A stretch of 33,467 nucleotides of DNA from Bacteroidales bacterium (GTDB lineage Bacteria > Bacteroidota > Bacteroidia > Bacteroidales > VadinHA17), in assembly GCA_003152835.1 (NCBI GenBank), contig PMBC01000046.1, forward strand, positions 68,788 through 102,254, read 5' to 3'. Shown in pieces: positions 1 through 8,747 of the stretch (its first letter is position 1; every line of letters begins with the position of its first letter). The notes under the pieces were generated by a model. It saw only the letters and a program-made list of their open reading frames with translations. It did not search any database and was not told where the DNA came from. A program made the position numbers and the translations under genes.

Positions 1-141
1 GCACAGCATATGTGTATGCAGATAAGGGGAGTACAAAAGCAAAACTCGGTGACCACAACTTCGGCATTTACAGGAATATTCCTTGATCAACTAAACACAC
101 GCGAAGAGTTTATACATCTTATCGGATCGAGGCTTCACTAA
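1..141 (+). CDS. folE: GTP cyclohydrolase I, C-terminal fragment
   Basis: This is the 3' end of a gene cut by the window edge: an open frame from base 1 to a TAA at 139-141, 46 residues. It contains [20 protein letters not shown], the conserved end of GTP cyclohydrolase I. In the known enzyme the Cys of the HxC stretch is a zinc ligand and the following RGV/S-T-T segment lines the GTP site. The enzyme converts GTP to dihydroneopterin triphosphate, the first step of folate (or queuosine precursor) synthesis. The final residues (TREEFIHLI) fit the usual terminal helix, so the C-terminus looks complete. fabD follows 53 bases later on the same strand, so the two may be co-transcribed. Confidence 0.9.
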   Translation, partial: AQHMCMQIRGVQKQNSVTTTSAFTGIFLDQLNTREEFIHLIGSRLH

Positions 142-194
142 AAAAAATCTGTTTTTGCGCTCCTGTAATCAGAACTTAATTTATTTACACAATT

Positions 195-1076
195 ATGAAG
201 GCATACATATTCCCCGGACAGGGAGCACAATTCCCAGGTATGGGGAATGACCTTTACGACAAATCACCTGTTGCAAAGGAAATGTTTGAAAAAGCCAACT
301 CACTGCTCGGATTCAGGATCACCGACCTGATGTTTTCAGGAACAGATGAAGATCTGAGACAGACAAAAGTGACCCAGCCTGCAATATTCCTGCATTCAAC
401 AATACTTGCAGTGCTTCTGGGAGAGAGTTTCAAACCAGCAATGGTTGCCGGTCATTCTCTTGGTGAATTTTCGGCTCTCGTTGCTAATAAAGCGCTTTAT
501 TTCGAAGATGGAATTGTGCTGGTATCAAAGAGAGCTAAGGCGATGCAAAAAGCCTGTGAAAAAACTCCGTCAACAATGGCAGCCATACTTGGGCTTGATG
601 ACAAAATTGTTGAAGATGTCTGTGCTGCAATAGCTGATGTTGTGGTTCCGGCTAATTACAACAGCCCGGGACAGATTGTAATATCAGGGTCAAATGAAGG
701 CATTGATAAGGCTATTGAAGTGCTTAAGGAAAAAGGAGCAAAAAGAGCGTTGAAGCTTTCTGTCGGAGGCGCTTTCCATTCACCGCTTATGGAACCGGCA
801 AGGGTTGAGCTTGAGCAAGCCATTAATGCAACTATTTTTCACAGACCTATCTGTCCTGTTTACCAGAATGTAAATGCACAACCCTCATCTGATCCGGATA
901 TTATAAAAGCCAACCTTGTAGCTCAGCTTACCTCTCCTGTAAGATGGACCCAATCAGTTATCAATATGATTGCAGGAGGTGCAACCTCATTTACGGAAGT
1001 GGGACCCGGAAACGTCTTACAGGGCCTTATTAAAAAAATCAACAGGGATATCGCTACAGAAGGAATCTCAGCATGA
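195..1076 (+). CDS. fabD: Malonyl-CoA:ACP transacylase FabD
   Basis: A 293-residue cytoplasmic enzyme that transfers malonyl groups from CoA to acyl carrier protein, supplying fatty-acid elongation. The sequence shows the oxyanion-forming GQGAQ at residues 8-12, the nucleophile elbow GHSLGE with Ser88, the NYNSPGQIVISG strand at 154-165, and the catalytic His195 in GGAFHSPLM. Length and motif spacing are those of a complete stand-alone FabD. The ATG start puts the first strand (KAYIFPGQG) directly at the N-terminus as in homologues. No perfect TAnnTTTG promoter lies in the 53-base gap after folE. A near match (TGTTTTTG, about 150-157) is present but weak, so read-through from folE is likely. 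Transcription runs into the palindromic repeat just downstream. Confidence 0.97.
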   Translation: MKAYIFPGQGAQFPGMGNDLYDKSPVAKEMFEKANSLLGFRITDLMFSGTDEDLRQTKVTQPAIFLHSTILAVLLGESFKPAMVAGHSLGEFSALVANKALYFEDGIVLVSKRAKAMQKACEKTPSTMAAILGLDDKIVEDVCAAIADVVVPANYNSPGQIVISGSNEGIDKAIEVLKEKGAKRALKLSVGGAFHSPLMEPARVELEQAINATIFHRPICPVYQNVNAQPSSDPDIIKANLVAQLTSPVRWTQSVINMIAGGATSFTEVGPGNVLQGLIKKINRDIATEGISA

Positions 1077-1082
1077 ATCTGA

Positions 1083-1143
1083 GCGAATCTGCGAGATCTG
1101 CGGAAAATTCTTTGTTTTCCCCGCAGATCACGCTGATCTTCGC
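1083..1143. repeat. Imperfect palindromic intergenic repeat
   Basis: Left arm 1083-1107 contains ATCTGCGAGATCTGCGG and right arm 1115-1143 contains CCGCAGATCACGCTGATC, separated by a 7-base spacer. The arms form a long imperfect stem. Internally each arm repeats an ATCTGCG-like word, so the element is both a direct and an inverted repeat. It begins 7 bases after the fabD stop and lies between two converging genes. A role as a bidirectional transcription barrier is possible, but there is no clean T-run directly after the stem on either side. It resembles dispersed CCGCAGAT-type palindromes that I recall from Bacteroidota intergenic regions, but this was not checked by search. Confidence 0.65.
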
Positions 1144-1212
1144 CGATTTATCCAAACAATAAATTTACATTTTGAAAAACAGACTCATTGAATTAATAGT
1201 TCCGGCAAGCCA

Positions 1213-4185
1213 TTATACCGGCTTCAGAATCGCACCCTTATGATTTTTCCCGTCTATCATTATTTCGAGAGGCTTCTCAAAACGGACATGCCTGACGAAT
1301 TCATCTTCATAAACACCCTTCATACGGTTCAGGAAATCAACATCATAATGACCTTCGTTTATAAAAGGATTTATTGTGAAATAGCCTACTCTGAACGATG
1401 TAAGATTCTGGAAGAAATGAGTTCCCTGGCTTGGGTCAATACGATAGTTTTTCAGGCCCGATTCAACGATTATCCTTGCCGCCGATATCTGCTGCCATTT
1501 AACCGGAATGCCAAGCCATGGATCAGTTGAACCCCATCTCCCCGGACCAATGAGAACATATCCCAATGCCTGCTTCACAAATGAAGAATTAATATTCTCT
1601 ATTATCCGGGCAACATTCTTGTTTTGCGCAGCATTAAATGATTCGGGTTTTATATAGACAAGATCCATAATGCCTTTGAACAATCCATGGCCAAGGGCAG
1701 ACTCTGAAAAAATAATTGTTTGCTCCTTTTTAATGTTATCCAGGTTTATGCTATAGGTATCGTCTGAATAAACTATTGGTCTTATCTGAAGGAAGTTAAA
1801 GATCTTAGGTGTTCCGGAAGGAGTTTCGAGATTGGCTGCAAATTCAATCTCGATCGGGTTATTCATCTCCTGCTGCCCTACCTCAAGAAGAGTTGAAAGT
1901 ATCTCAGCCAGAGGGAATGTTTTATGCTGGAGTATGCCGGAAAAAGTAATAACTCTCTTGCCGTTCTGAATGATGCCATCACGAAGTATGTTATTTGTAC
2001 GGTCGTATGTAGAAGCAAGATATTTCATCGCACTGTCATTATTCGCATCCTTGATATCGATCCTCATGATATTGACGCCATCATCGGTAGAAGGAACAAA
2101 GCTGCTTATATTCAGGTCAAGGGCTCTGAAGTCTTTCTGAGTATCCCGCAGTGCAGCTTCGGGTGATGAAAGCTGAAGGATCTTTTTCGGAATCTTAGGG
2201 CAGAAACGGAGCGACATACCACCTTCAACAATCAGTTTGCCAAGTCCAAAGGCAACGTTGGCGATCCCATCTTCAGCTTTTTCAGAACCTATTGGATAGT
2301 AATTAATCGACCTGGCAACACCTGAGAGTGTCGGGTAGAAAATATCGCCATGTCGGTTACCGCAAATTTCCTGGAGGATTATTCCCATTTTTTCCTCATC
2401 AATCACATTGGCAGTTGCAGTCATATAAGCTTTGCTTGCCTTGTAATAAACTGATGCATAAACCTCTTTAATTGCGTCAGACAAGGCCTTTACCATTATC
2501 TGGTTGTCGGCAAGCCTGGGAATCATATAGGTAGAATATACTCCTGCAAACGGCTGGTAATGCGAATCTTCCAGTTTGCTTGAAGACCTGACAGCTATCG
2601 GATGATTTCTTGAGACAGTAAGAAAAGCATAGAAGTCCTGGTAAACACGTCCCGGCAGTTCCGCATTAATGAAACGGTTAAGTATCTCCTCGTCAGGCAG
2701 ATCTGACATAGCAATCGAATAAAGATTGTTGTGATCCATGAACTCGTCGAAGATATCCGTGCTGAGAACTACCGTTCGCGGTATTGTTATAAGGACATCC
2801 GGGAATTTATTGAATAATTTATAGTTCTTAATTATCCTGTTAATGAAGGCAAGTCCCCTGGCTTTACCTCCAATCGATCCTTCGCCAATCCTGGAAAAAA
2901 CCTGGTACTCATCAAAACTCACTTTGTCGAATTTGGCGATTACCCCCCTGCCTTTACCAAGCCTGAAACTAGAGATGGCAACGTACAGGAACCGCCTCAT
3001 ATCATCCATAGTTTCAAAATCCTCTTTCCTGATGTATTTGAACATCTGGGCAACTGGAAACAAAGCCCTTGCATTCAGCCATTTTGAGAAATGATTACGG
3101 GTAGCATGGTACTCCAGCGAGTCATCCGGAATTGTCAGTATTTTCTGCTGAAGAGTCTGAAGGTCCGTTGCGATGGCGATTGGCTCGAGTGTGTCCGGAT
3201 TCCTGAATACAAATGGACCGAAAGCCAGGTTCTGGATTATATAATTTCTCAATTCCAGCGAAAGCGATTTGGAGTATTTATGGATAAATCCCGCACCCAT
3301 TTCCTCAGCCCTTTTCTTATGCTCAAGGTTTGAGGATTGAAGCAGGAACGGAACTTTGTCATCATCAGCCATTACCACCTTGCACAGTTCAAAGCCGGCA
3401 TTTTCATCAGGTATATTGTCTCTTTTGTAGCTGATATCGGATATTACCCCGAGAACATTGTACTTATATTTTTTGTACAGAGATTCGGCATCATTGAAAT
3501 TATTTGCCAGCAATATTTTTGGTCTGCCTCTCATTTTAAGCATACGCTGATGCTCATTTAGTGCTTCGCGCTGAAAATCAAGCGACTGTAAAAGAACAAT
3601 CCTGTAAATATTAGGAAGGTATGATGAGATATACCTGATTGAGTTTTCGATAAGGATTATGGCCTGAACTCCTATGTGTTCAATATCATAATCGGCATTC
3701 ATTTTATCCTCGATCAACTTGATTATTGCAAGAATCAGAGACGCATCACCAAGCCAGCAGAAAACATAATCGATTGCGCTCAGGTCCTCGCCTTCAAGCC
3801 TCAGCGATACCTCCCGTGAGAAATAAGTAAGAACAACTATCGGGGTATTCTCGTATTTTGTCTTTATCTTTTTAGCGAGGGCAAAAACATCGGTTCCTTT
3901 CAGGGAAAGCATGGAGATGACAAGGTCGACATTTCCATCTGCAAGAATCCTGAATGCATCTTCAGCATTATCTGTCTGAATAAAGACAGGGGGGTACCTC
4001 AGGTTCAGCGCTACATACTCATTGAAAATCTGCTCATCGATCCTTCCATCCTCCTCAAGCATGTAGTTATCATAATTACTGCATATTATAAGTACCCGGT
4101 GTATTCGCTTCTGCATCAGCAAGTCGAAGGAGGTATCCGTAAAATCGTACTTCTGAAGATCCTGAATACCGTCTATGATGGTCAT
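1213..4185 (-). CDS. Receiver-PEP synthase-like ATP-grasp protein (short paralogue)
   Basis: A 990-residue cytoplasmic protein with no signal peptide or membrane segment. Residues about 29-160 look like a response-regulator receiver, but the phospho-acceptor position (VISML, 88-92) has no Asp. Residues about 173-320 form a second receiver with Asp250 (VISD) and Lys303, but E180-N181 in the acidic pocket. Residues about 430-805 match the PEP synthase/PPDK nucleotide-binding domain: GGKARG 439-444, AVRSSS 531-536 with ED 539-540, MGIILQE 600-606, FGLG 646-649, E781 and LQIRP 799-803. The phosphohistidine swivel and PEP-binding barrel are absent. Instead there is a conserved tail with GPGRWG (880-885) and GTHFFQNLTS (921-930). 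It starts 12 bases after the stop of its 1151-residue paralogue, so the two share a transcript. Substrate and reaction are unknown; calling it PEP synthase would be unsafe. Confidence 0.8.
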   Translation of the reverse strand: MTIIDGIQDLQKYDFTDTSFDLLMQKRIHRVLIICSNYDNYMLEEDGRIDEQIFNEYVALNLRYPPVFIQTDNAEDAFRILADGNVDLVISMLSLKGTDVFALAKKIKTKYENTPIVVLTYFSREVSLRLEGEDLSAIDYVFCWLGDASLILAIIKLIEDKMNADYDIEHIGVQAIILIENSIRYISSYLPNIYRIVLLQSLDFQREALNEHQRMLKMRGRPKILLANNFNDAESLYKKYKYNVLGVISDISYKRDNIPDENAGFELCKVVMADDDKVPFLLQSSNLEHKKRAEEMGAGFIHKYSKSLSLELRNYIIQNLAFGPFVFRNPDTLEPIAIATDLQTLQQKILTIPDDSLEYHATRNHFSKWLNARALFPVAQMFKYIRKEDFETMDDMRRFLYVAISSFRLGKGRGVIAKFDKVSFDEYQVFSRIGEGSIGGKARGLAFINRIIKNYKLFNKFPDVLITIPRTVVLSTDIFDEFMDHNNLYSIAMSDLPDEEILNRFINAELPGRVYQDFYAFLTVSRNHPIAVRSSSKLEDSHYQPFAGVYSTYMIPRLADNQIMVKALSDAIKEVYASVYYKASKAYMTATANVIDEEKMGIILQEICGNRHGDIFYPTLSGVARSINYYPIGSEKAEDGIANVAFGLGKLIVEGGMSLRFCPKIPKKILQLSSPEAALRDTQKDFRALDLNISSFVPSTDDGVNIMRIDIKDANNDSAMKYLASTYDRTNNILRDGIIQNGKRVITFSGILQHKTFPLAEILSTLLEVGQQEMNNPIEIEFAANLETPSGTPKIFNFLQIRPIVYSDDTYSINLDNIKKEQTIIFSESALGHGLFKGIMDLVYIKPESFNAAQNKNVARIIENINSSFVKQALGYVLIGPGRWGSTDPWLGIPVKWQQISAARIIVESGLKNYRIDPSQGTHFFQNLTSFRVGYFTINPFINEGHYDVDFLNRMKGVYEDEFVRHVRFEKPLEIMIDGKNHKGAILKPV

Positions 4186-4197
4186 GGTCAGATAGGT

Positions 4198-7100
4198 TTA
4201 CTTATTCATTGTTATTACAGCTATCCCCTTTTTACCATCCATGCGAATGGTCAGGGGTTTTTCAAACCTTATATGACTGAAGAATTTACCTGTTTCAATA
4301 ACTCTCTGGCTGGCAAGCTTATCCCAGATAATTTTCCCATCAGTTGTTTCCTGGTTTATTGAAAAATATCCGACATTCATTGATGTTACATTATGAAAGA
4401 AATGAGAACCAAGTGAGGCATCAAGATGGAAATCAGGGAGATCAACCTCCACTATTACTTTTGCATTTGATATCTGGGGCCAGGCAACCGGAATTCCGAG
4501 GAACCTGTCCTTGGTTCCCCACCTGCCGGGTCCAATCAATACATACCGGGTGTTACCCTTTAGCATTTTATCATTGATAGCATCAATTTCCTCAGCCATC
4601 TGTGCGGTACGGAGGTTATCAAACTTCTCCGGCTCCACATATACCACGTCTGAAATACTGTCAATAACTCCGTTCCCCATACTTTTTCCTGACTGAAGAA
4701 TCAGATCTTCATGGTTTATGCTTTCCGGATCAATATCATAACCTGCACCGGTGCCAACAAGTGGCTTTATCTGGAGAAGATAAAAAGAAGCATTTCCCTC
4801 TCTGTCTTTTGTAAGATCAACTGCAAACTCAATCTCGGAAGGGTTGCCGGTTGCCTCGGCCACAACGTCAAGGATTATTTTTAATGTCGCCGACAGAGGT
4901 ATATAATCGTATTTCAGGATATCGGCAAAATTAATAACCCTTGGGCCCGGAGTATCGAGGCCAGGAATTATTGTATCATTATCTGTATTCAGAACTGAGG
5001 CTGAATGTTTCAGAGTTCCATGTTCTTCAGCCGAACTTATGTTAAGTGAGATTAGCCCGGCATTCTCACCTTCGAGAAGGTTCAGGTCCTTCTTATTGAG
5101 GTCGACGGCATAGAAATGAACCTGTGAGTTTTTATAAAGATCATTATGAGATACAATATCGAGAGACGGGTAGGACGGAGAAAATCTGAAGGCTCTTTCA
5201 CCTTCAACAACATAGTGGCCCAGCCCTACGGCTATAACTGCAAAGCCATCCTGAGGGGTCATGTGTGCAACCGGGTAAAAGTTAAATGACTGCGCCGTGC
5301 CGCTAATATGCGGGTAAAACGTATCATTAAACCGGTGGCCCACAACTTCCTGGATGACCACAGCCATTTTTTCCTGTTCAATCTTATAATTAATTGCTTC
5401 AAAATATGTTCTTGCGCTCTTCGAATAAATTGAAGCAAAGACAAGCTTTATTGCATCAGATAACTGGTGCAGCCTTGTTTCGAAATCAGGGTGGTTATTC
5501 GGCAAGAGATAGGTGCCGAAAATCCCTGAAAATGGCTGACTCATCGAATCTTCAAACAGGCTTGAAGAGCGTACTGCCACAGGTTTGTCAATCTGCCGTA
5601 GAAACACTCTCAGGACTTTCTCAAGGGTATAGCTGAGGCTCCCTTCAATAAACAGCTTCTGAAGAACGTTAAAATCTTTTTCACTCTTCACGCTGTCCCA
5701 CAGATGGTTGCGTTCCATAAACATATCGAACTCATCGGTCCCGATAATAGCTGTTATTGGCGTTTTAATATTTATTCCCGGAAGAAGGCGGCCCAGCTCA
5801 AAACTGTAAATCAGGGTATTTACAAAAGCAAGTCCTCTTCCTTTTCCGCCAAGAGATCCTCCGGCAAGACTTACAACATTTGTCTCGTCAATTACCGCAG
5901 ATTCTTCAAAGTTAATTACGCGTCCCTTATTAGTTTCTCTCCTGCGCTTCCTTATAATATCAATAAGGAATTCCCTGAGCTCCCTGAGACTTTTGAAATC
6001 AGAGACTTGTATCGGGTTAATGAGTTTGGCAATTTTCACTTCACCTCTTGCCATGAGCCAGAGTGAAAAGTGATTTTTCATGGCATGATAGGCAAGAGAA
6101 TCTTCAGGTACGGTTTCAAGATAAGCTTCAAACTCCTTCATCGATTTAGCCACTGCAATCTGGCGTCCCTTATTGTCCCTGTAAACGAAATGTCCGAAGC
6201 CAAGGTAATAGTTGATGAAAGATTTAAGGTCCTGGAGCAGGCTTTCGGAGTTCTTGTTTATAAAATTTGACTTAAGGGTGAAAGCGAATTTTGCATTTTC
6301 AGAATCAGATGATTGAAGCACAGTCGGCAGGTTCGGCAAATCATTCTTGATAAGCTGTATGAGTTCAAAACCGGCTGTATCATATAGTACTCCGTTCTTA
6401 GGAAAGCGCATATCTGAAATGACGCACAATAAGCTATCCTTGTACTTATTATAGATGGTTATGGAATCCTCCCAGTTTGAAGCCAGAAGAATTTTTGGTC
6501 TTGCCCGGAGCTTCAGGACTTTATAAAGCTCATCTGTCGAAACATCTTCAATAAGGCTTCTTGTCTGCTCCAGAACAAGAGTGTAGAGCATTGGAAGATA
6601 GCTGGAATAATATTCTGCCGAATCCTCCACAATAAGAATGACCCTTGTAAGTCCTTTCTTTGTATCATTGTCGACGTTCACCTGATCCTCGAGCAATTTC
6701 ACCATTGCAAAAAAGACTTTCGATTCTCCAGTCCATACAAAATAATTATCAAAAGGAACACCCAGAGCCTTTTGCTTTTTTACAAAGGGAGCATCGGCAG
6801 GATTATTCAGAAGCAGGAAAGTTGGCAGGTACGGGTACTTTTCCTTAATCTTTTTACATAGTACCAGCGGACTCTCCTTATGGACTCCAACCATTATAAT
6901 TATCAAATCATAATGCCTGGCTTTCAGTCTGTTAAAAGCTTCTTCCTCTCCCGTAACACCGGTAACTCTTGGGAGAGATGTAAGGCTAAGCTGATAATAT
7001 TCCCCGAGCATGTGGTCAGAGAATCTCCCTTCGCCTTCAATTGAATAAGCATCATACAAGTTTGCAACGAGCAATATCTCCTTTACCTTAAATGGCTGGA

Positions 7101-7653
7101 GATCGTGAAAAACGTCCCGTTCAGCATTATGCCGTTCCAGGAATTTCTGGAGCAGCTTCCTGCTTGAGACATTTGTTATGTCTGTATCATTCTCCTTCGG
7201 GACCTGAGCCATGCGGATTATGTCGCGGGCTTTATAGCTGTTAATATAGCCAGTGATAAGGCTTGCTATGTTTTGAATGAGGTCTCTTTCTTCCTTTAAA
7301 AACGGACCTTCGTTTTCAATGCTGAATTCCTTGTTATAAAATATCTCAATCGTACCCTTTTCATCATCAATTGTATTGAACTCCTGAATCATTTTCCAGG
7401 TTGTCTCCTGTAAATCAGGGGTTTCAAAAGATTTATCAAGGAATTTAATCCTTGCAAAGGTGTACTCCGGGTATTGCCAGGCAGCGGGCAGAAGCAAAAC
7501 AATTTGCTGAAGGGTTTCCTCAATTGGTTTTCCCTCCTTAAGAATATAGGTCGTCTGATTTATGCAAGCCAGTTCCTTTAACCGCTCCTGCTGATCGTGA
7601 AGCAACCGGTGATATTCATGGGGGATATTATCTTTATCATCCATCATTCGCAA
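4198..7653 (-). CDS. GAF/receiver-PEP synthase-like ATP-grasp protein (long paralogue)
   Basis: A 1151-residue protein, paralogue of the 990-residue neighbour with an extra N-terminal module. Residues about 20-145 resemble a GAF-type sensor (LPAAWQYPEYTFARIKF and GPFLKEERDLIQNIA). Residues about 190-325 form a receiver-like fold lacking the acceptor Asp (IIIMVG, 251-256). Residues about 336-480 form a better-preserved receiver with E343-D344, acceptor candidate D414 (VISD) and K467. Residues about 590-965 carry the PPDK-type ATP-grasp motifs: GGKGRG 602-607, AVRSSS 693-698 with ED 701-702, VGLG 809-812 and LLQIKP 959-964. The tail has GPGRWG (1041-1046) and GSHFFHNVTS. No GG-T-SH-A phosphohistidine motif is visible. 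Three Met codons lie within the first four residues, so the exact start is uncertain by a few codons. Upstream is the korB terminator, so this gene should have its own promoter, but none is obvious. Confidence 0.8.
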   Translation of the reverse strand: MRMMDDKDNIPHEYHRLLHDQQERLKELACINQTTYILKEGKPIEETLQQIVLLLPAAWQYPEYTFARIKFLDKSFETPDLQETTWKMIQEFNTIDDEKGTIEIFYNKEFSIENEGPFLKEERDLIQNIASLITGYINSYKARDIIRMAQVPKENDTDITNVSSRKLLQKFLERHNAERDVFHDLQPFKVKEILLVANLYDAYSIEGEGRFSDHMLGEYYQLSLTSLPRVTGVTGEEEAFNRLKARHYDLIIIMVGVHKESPLVLCKKIKEKYPYLPTFLLLNNPADAPFVKKQKALGVPFDNYFVWTGESKVFFAMVKLLEDQVNVDNDTKKGLTRVILIVEDSAEYYSSYLPMLYTLVLEQTRSLIEDVSTDELYKVLKLRARPKILLASNWEDSITIYNKYKDSLLCVISDMRFPKNGVLYDTAGFELIQLIKNDLPNLPTVLQSSDSENAKFAFTLKSNFINKNSESLLQDLKSFINYYLGFGHFVYRDNKGRQIAVAKSMKEFEAYLETVPEDSLAYHAMKNHFSLWLMARGEVKIAKLINPIQVSDFKSLRELREFLIDIIRKRRRETNKGRVINFEESAVIDETNVVSLAGGSLGGKGRGLAFVNTLIYSFELGRLLPGINIKTPITAIIGTDEFDMFMERNHLWDSVKSEKDFNVLQKLFIEGSLSYTLEKVLRVFLRQIDKPVAVRSSSLFEDSMSQPFSGIFGTYLLPNNHPDFETRLHQLSDAIKLVFASIYSKSARTYFEAINYKIEQEKMAVVIQEVVGHRFNDTFYPHISGTAQSFNFYPVAHMTPQDGFAVIAVGLGHYVVEGERAFRFSPSYPSLDIVSHNDLYKNSQVHFYAVDLNKKDLNLLEGENAGLISLNISSAEEHGTLKHSASVLNTDNDTIIPGLDTPGPRVINFADILKYDYIPLSATLKIILDVVAEATGNPSEIEFAVDLTKDREGNASFYLLQIKPLVGTGAGYDIDPESINHEDLILQSGKSMGNGVIDSISDVVYVEPEKFDNLRTAQMAEEIDAINDKMLKGNTRYVLIGPGRWGTKDRFLGIPVAWPQISNAKVIVEVDLPDFHLDASLGSHFFHNVTSMNVGYFSINQETTDGKIIWDKLASQRVIETGKFFSHIRFEKPLTIRMDGKKGIAVITMNK

Positions 7654-7690
7654 ACTGGAATTCAGGATTTAAAGTTAATAAATGAAAATT

Positions 7691-7722
7691 AAAAACCCCC
7701 TTCCCTGTAGAATGGGGTTTTT
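7691..7722 (-). terminator. Intrinsic terminator after korB
   Basis: On the minus strand the korB stop codon is followed after one base by AAAAACCCC, a 14-base loop, then GGGGGTTTTTAATTTT. The 9-bp stem (7691-7699 with 7714-7722) ends in a T-run. This separates korAB transcription from the 1151-residue gene that starts at 7653. The A-tract on the other side means it might also work weakly on the plus strand. Confidence 0.8.
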
Positions 7723-7723
7723 C

Positions 7724-8746
7724 TTATTCTACTTTCCAGACTGAACCGCTCACAAGAAGATCGTCCATGGATTTTATTTTAGAATTCTCGCGGACTGAAT
7801 TTATCTGATCCTCTACATCTGTTTCATATGTATTACCTGTTACAGATCTTATAACCCCAAGTGCTACAGGATAATCAGGATACCCCATATGTGCCAGCAT
7901 ATACTGAATGCCAGGGTTGGTTTCGTGAGCGTCATGTACCATCAGGTCATCCTTTGTTATGCCGTTTTCACCTATTTTTACCACCTTGAGTTTTAGCCCA
8001 TCCAGCACAAGTCCCTTGCCATTATCTTTTCCGAAGATCATTGGTTCGCCATGTTTCAGGATAATTGTACGGTCATCTCTTACCTCTTTGCCTGTTACAA
8101 CTTCATGAATTGCATCATTAAAGATGACACAGTTCTGAAGAACCTCAACAACTGATGTGCCCTTATGTCTGGCGGCTTCAATATAGATCTGCGTTGACAG
8201 GGTAACGTTTGAATCGACTGTCCTGGCAAAGAATTTGCCTTTGGCTCCGATTACAAGCTCACCGACTGAAAATGGTTCCTCAACAGTCCCGAAAGGAGAT
8301 GTCTTGGTCACCAGCCCCTTTTCCGAAGTTGGTGAATATTGTCCCTTGGTTAGACCGTATATCTCGTTATTAAAAAGGATAAGGTTTATATCAATGTTGC
8401 GCCGGATGGCATGAATAAAATGATTTCCACCAATGGCCAGAGCATCACCGTCACCTGTAATTTCCCAGACTGATAAATCAGGATTAGCTATTTTGACGCC
8501 TGAAGCAATGGCAGCGGCTCGTCCATGAATCCCATGGAACCCATACGTATCCATATAATACGGAAACCTTGATGAGCATCCTATGCCGGAGATGAAGACA
8601 ACTTTCTCCTTTGGTATTCCAAGCTCAGGAAGAGCTTTCTGAACAGCATTCAGGACTGCATGATCTCCGCATCCGGGACACCATCTGACCTCCTGGTCGC
8701 TTTTAAAATCTTTGGGGGTATATTGTAATGATTGTGCTTCAGCCAT
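7724..8746 (-). CDS. korB: 2-oxoacid:ferredoxin oxidoreductase, beta subunit
   Basis: A 340-residue thiamine diphosphate-binding beta subunit that works with KorA to interconvert 2-oxoglutarate plus CoA and succinyl-CoA plus CO2, using ferredoxin. Cysteines 23 and 26 (WCPGCGDH), 57 (GIGCSSR) and 206 (LQNCVIF) match the four ligands of the [4Fe-4S] cluster in KorB/PorB proteins. The diphosphate/Mg motif runs from GDGD (98-101) to NNEIYGLTKGQ (126-136). The KOR assignment over a pyruvate enzyme rests on the overall KorA/KorB arrangement; substrate specificity cannot be read with certainty. One base separates its start from the korA stop, so translation is probably coupled. No ferredoxin-domain delta subunit is next to it, so the electron acceptor is encoded elsewhere. 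Confidence 0.93.
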   Translation of the reverse strand: MAEAQSLQYTPKDFKSDQEVRWCPGCGDHAVLNAVQKALPELGIPKEKVVFISGIGCSSRFPYYMDTYGFHGIHGRAAAIASGVKIANPDLSVWEITGDGDALAIGGNHFIHAIRRNIDINLILFNNEIYGLTKGQYSPTSEKGLVTKTSPFGTVEEPFSVGELVIGAKGKFFARTVDSNVTLSTQIYIEAARHKGTSVVEVLQNCVIFNDAIHEVVTGKEVRDDRTIILKHGEPMIFGKDNGKGLVLDGLKLKVVKIGENGITKDDLMVHDAHETNPGIQYMLAHMGYPDYPVALGVIRSVTGNTYETDVEDQINSVRENSKIKSMDDLLVSGSVWKVE

Positions 8747-8747
8747 T

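Noticed and set aside
970-1191. Small plus-strand open frame across the end of fabD
   Set aside because: It overlaps fabD out of frame and continues through the palindromic repeat, giving a Cys/Phe-rich sequence with no family resemblance.
5704-6066. Plus-strand open frame of 120 codons inside the 1151-residue gene
   Set aside because: It is antisense to a conserved ATP-grasp/receiver coding region and its translation shows no recognisable pattern.
1213-7653. Calling the two large proteins true PEP synthase (ppsA) or PPDK
   Set aside because: The phosphohistidine and PEP-binding domains needed for that reaction are not visible, so no gene symbol was given.
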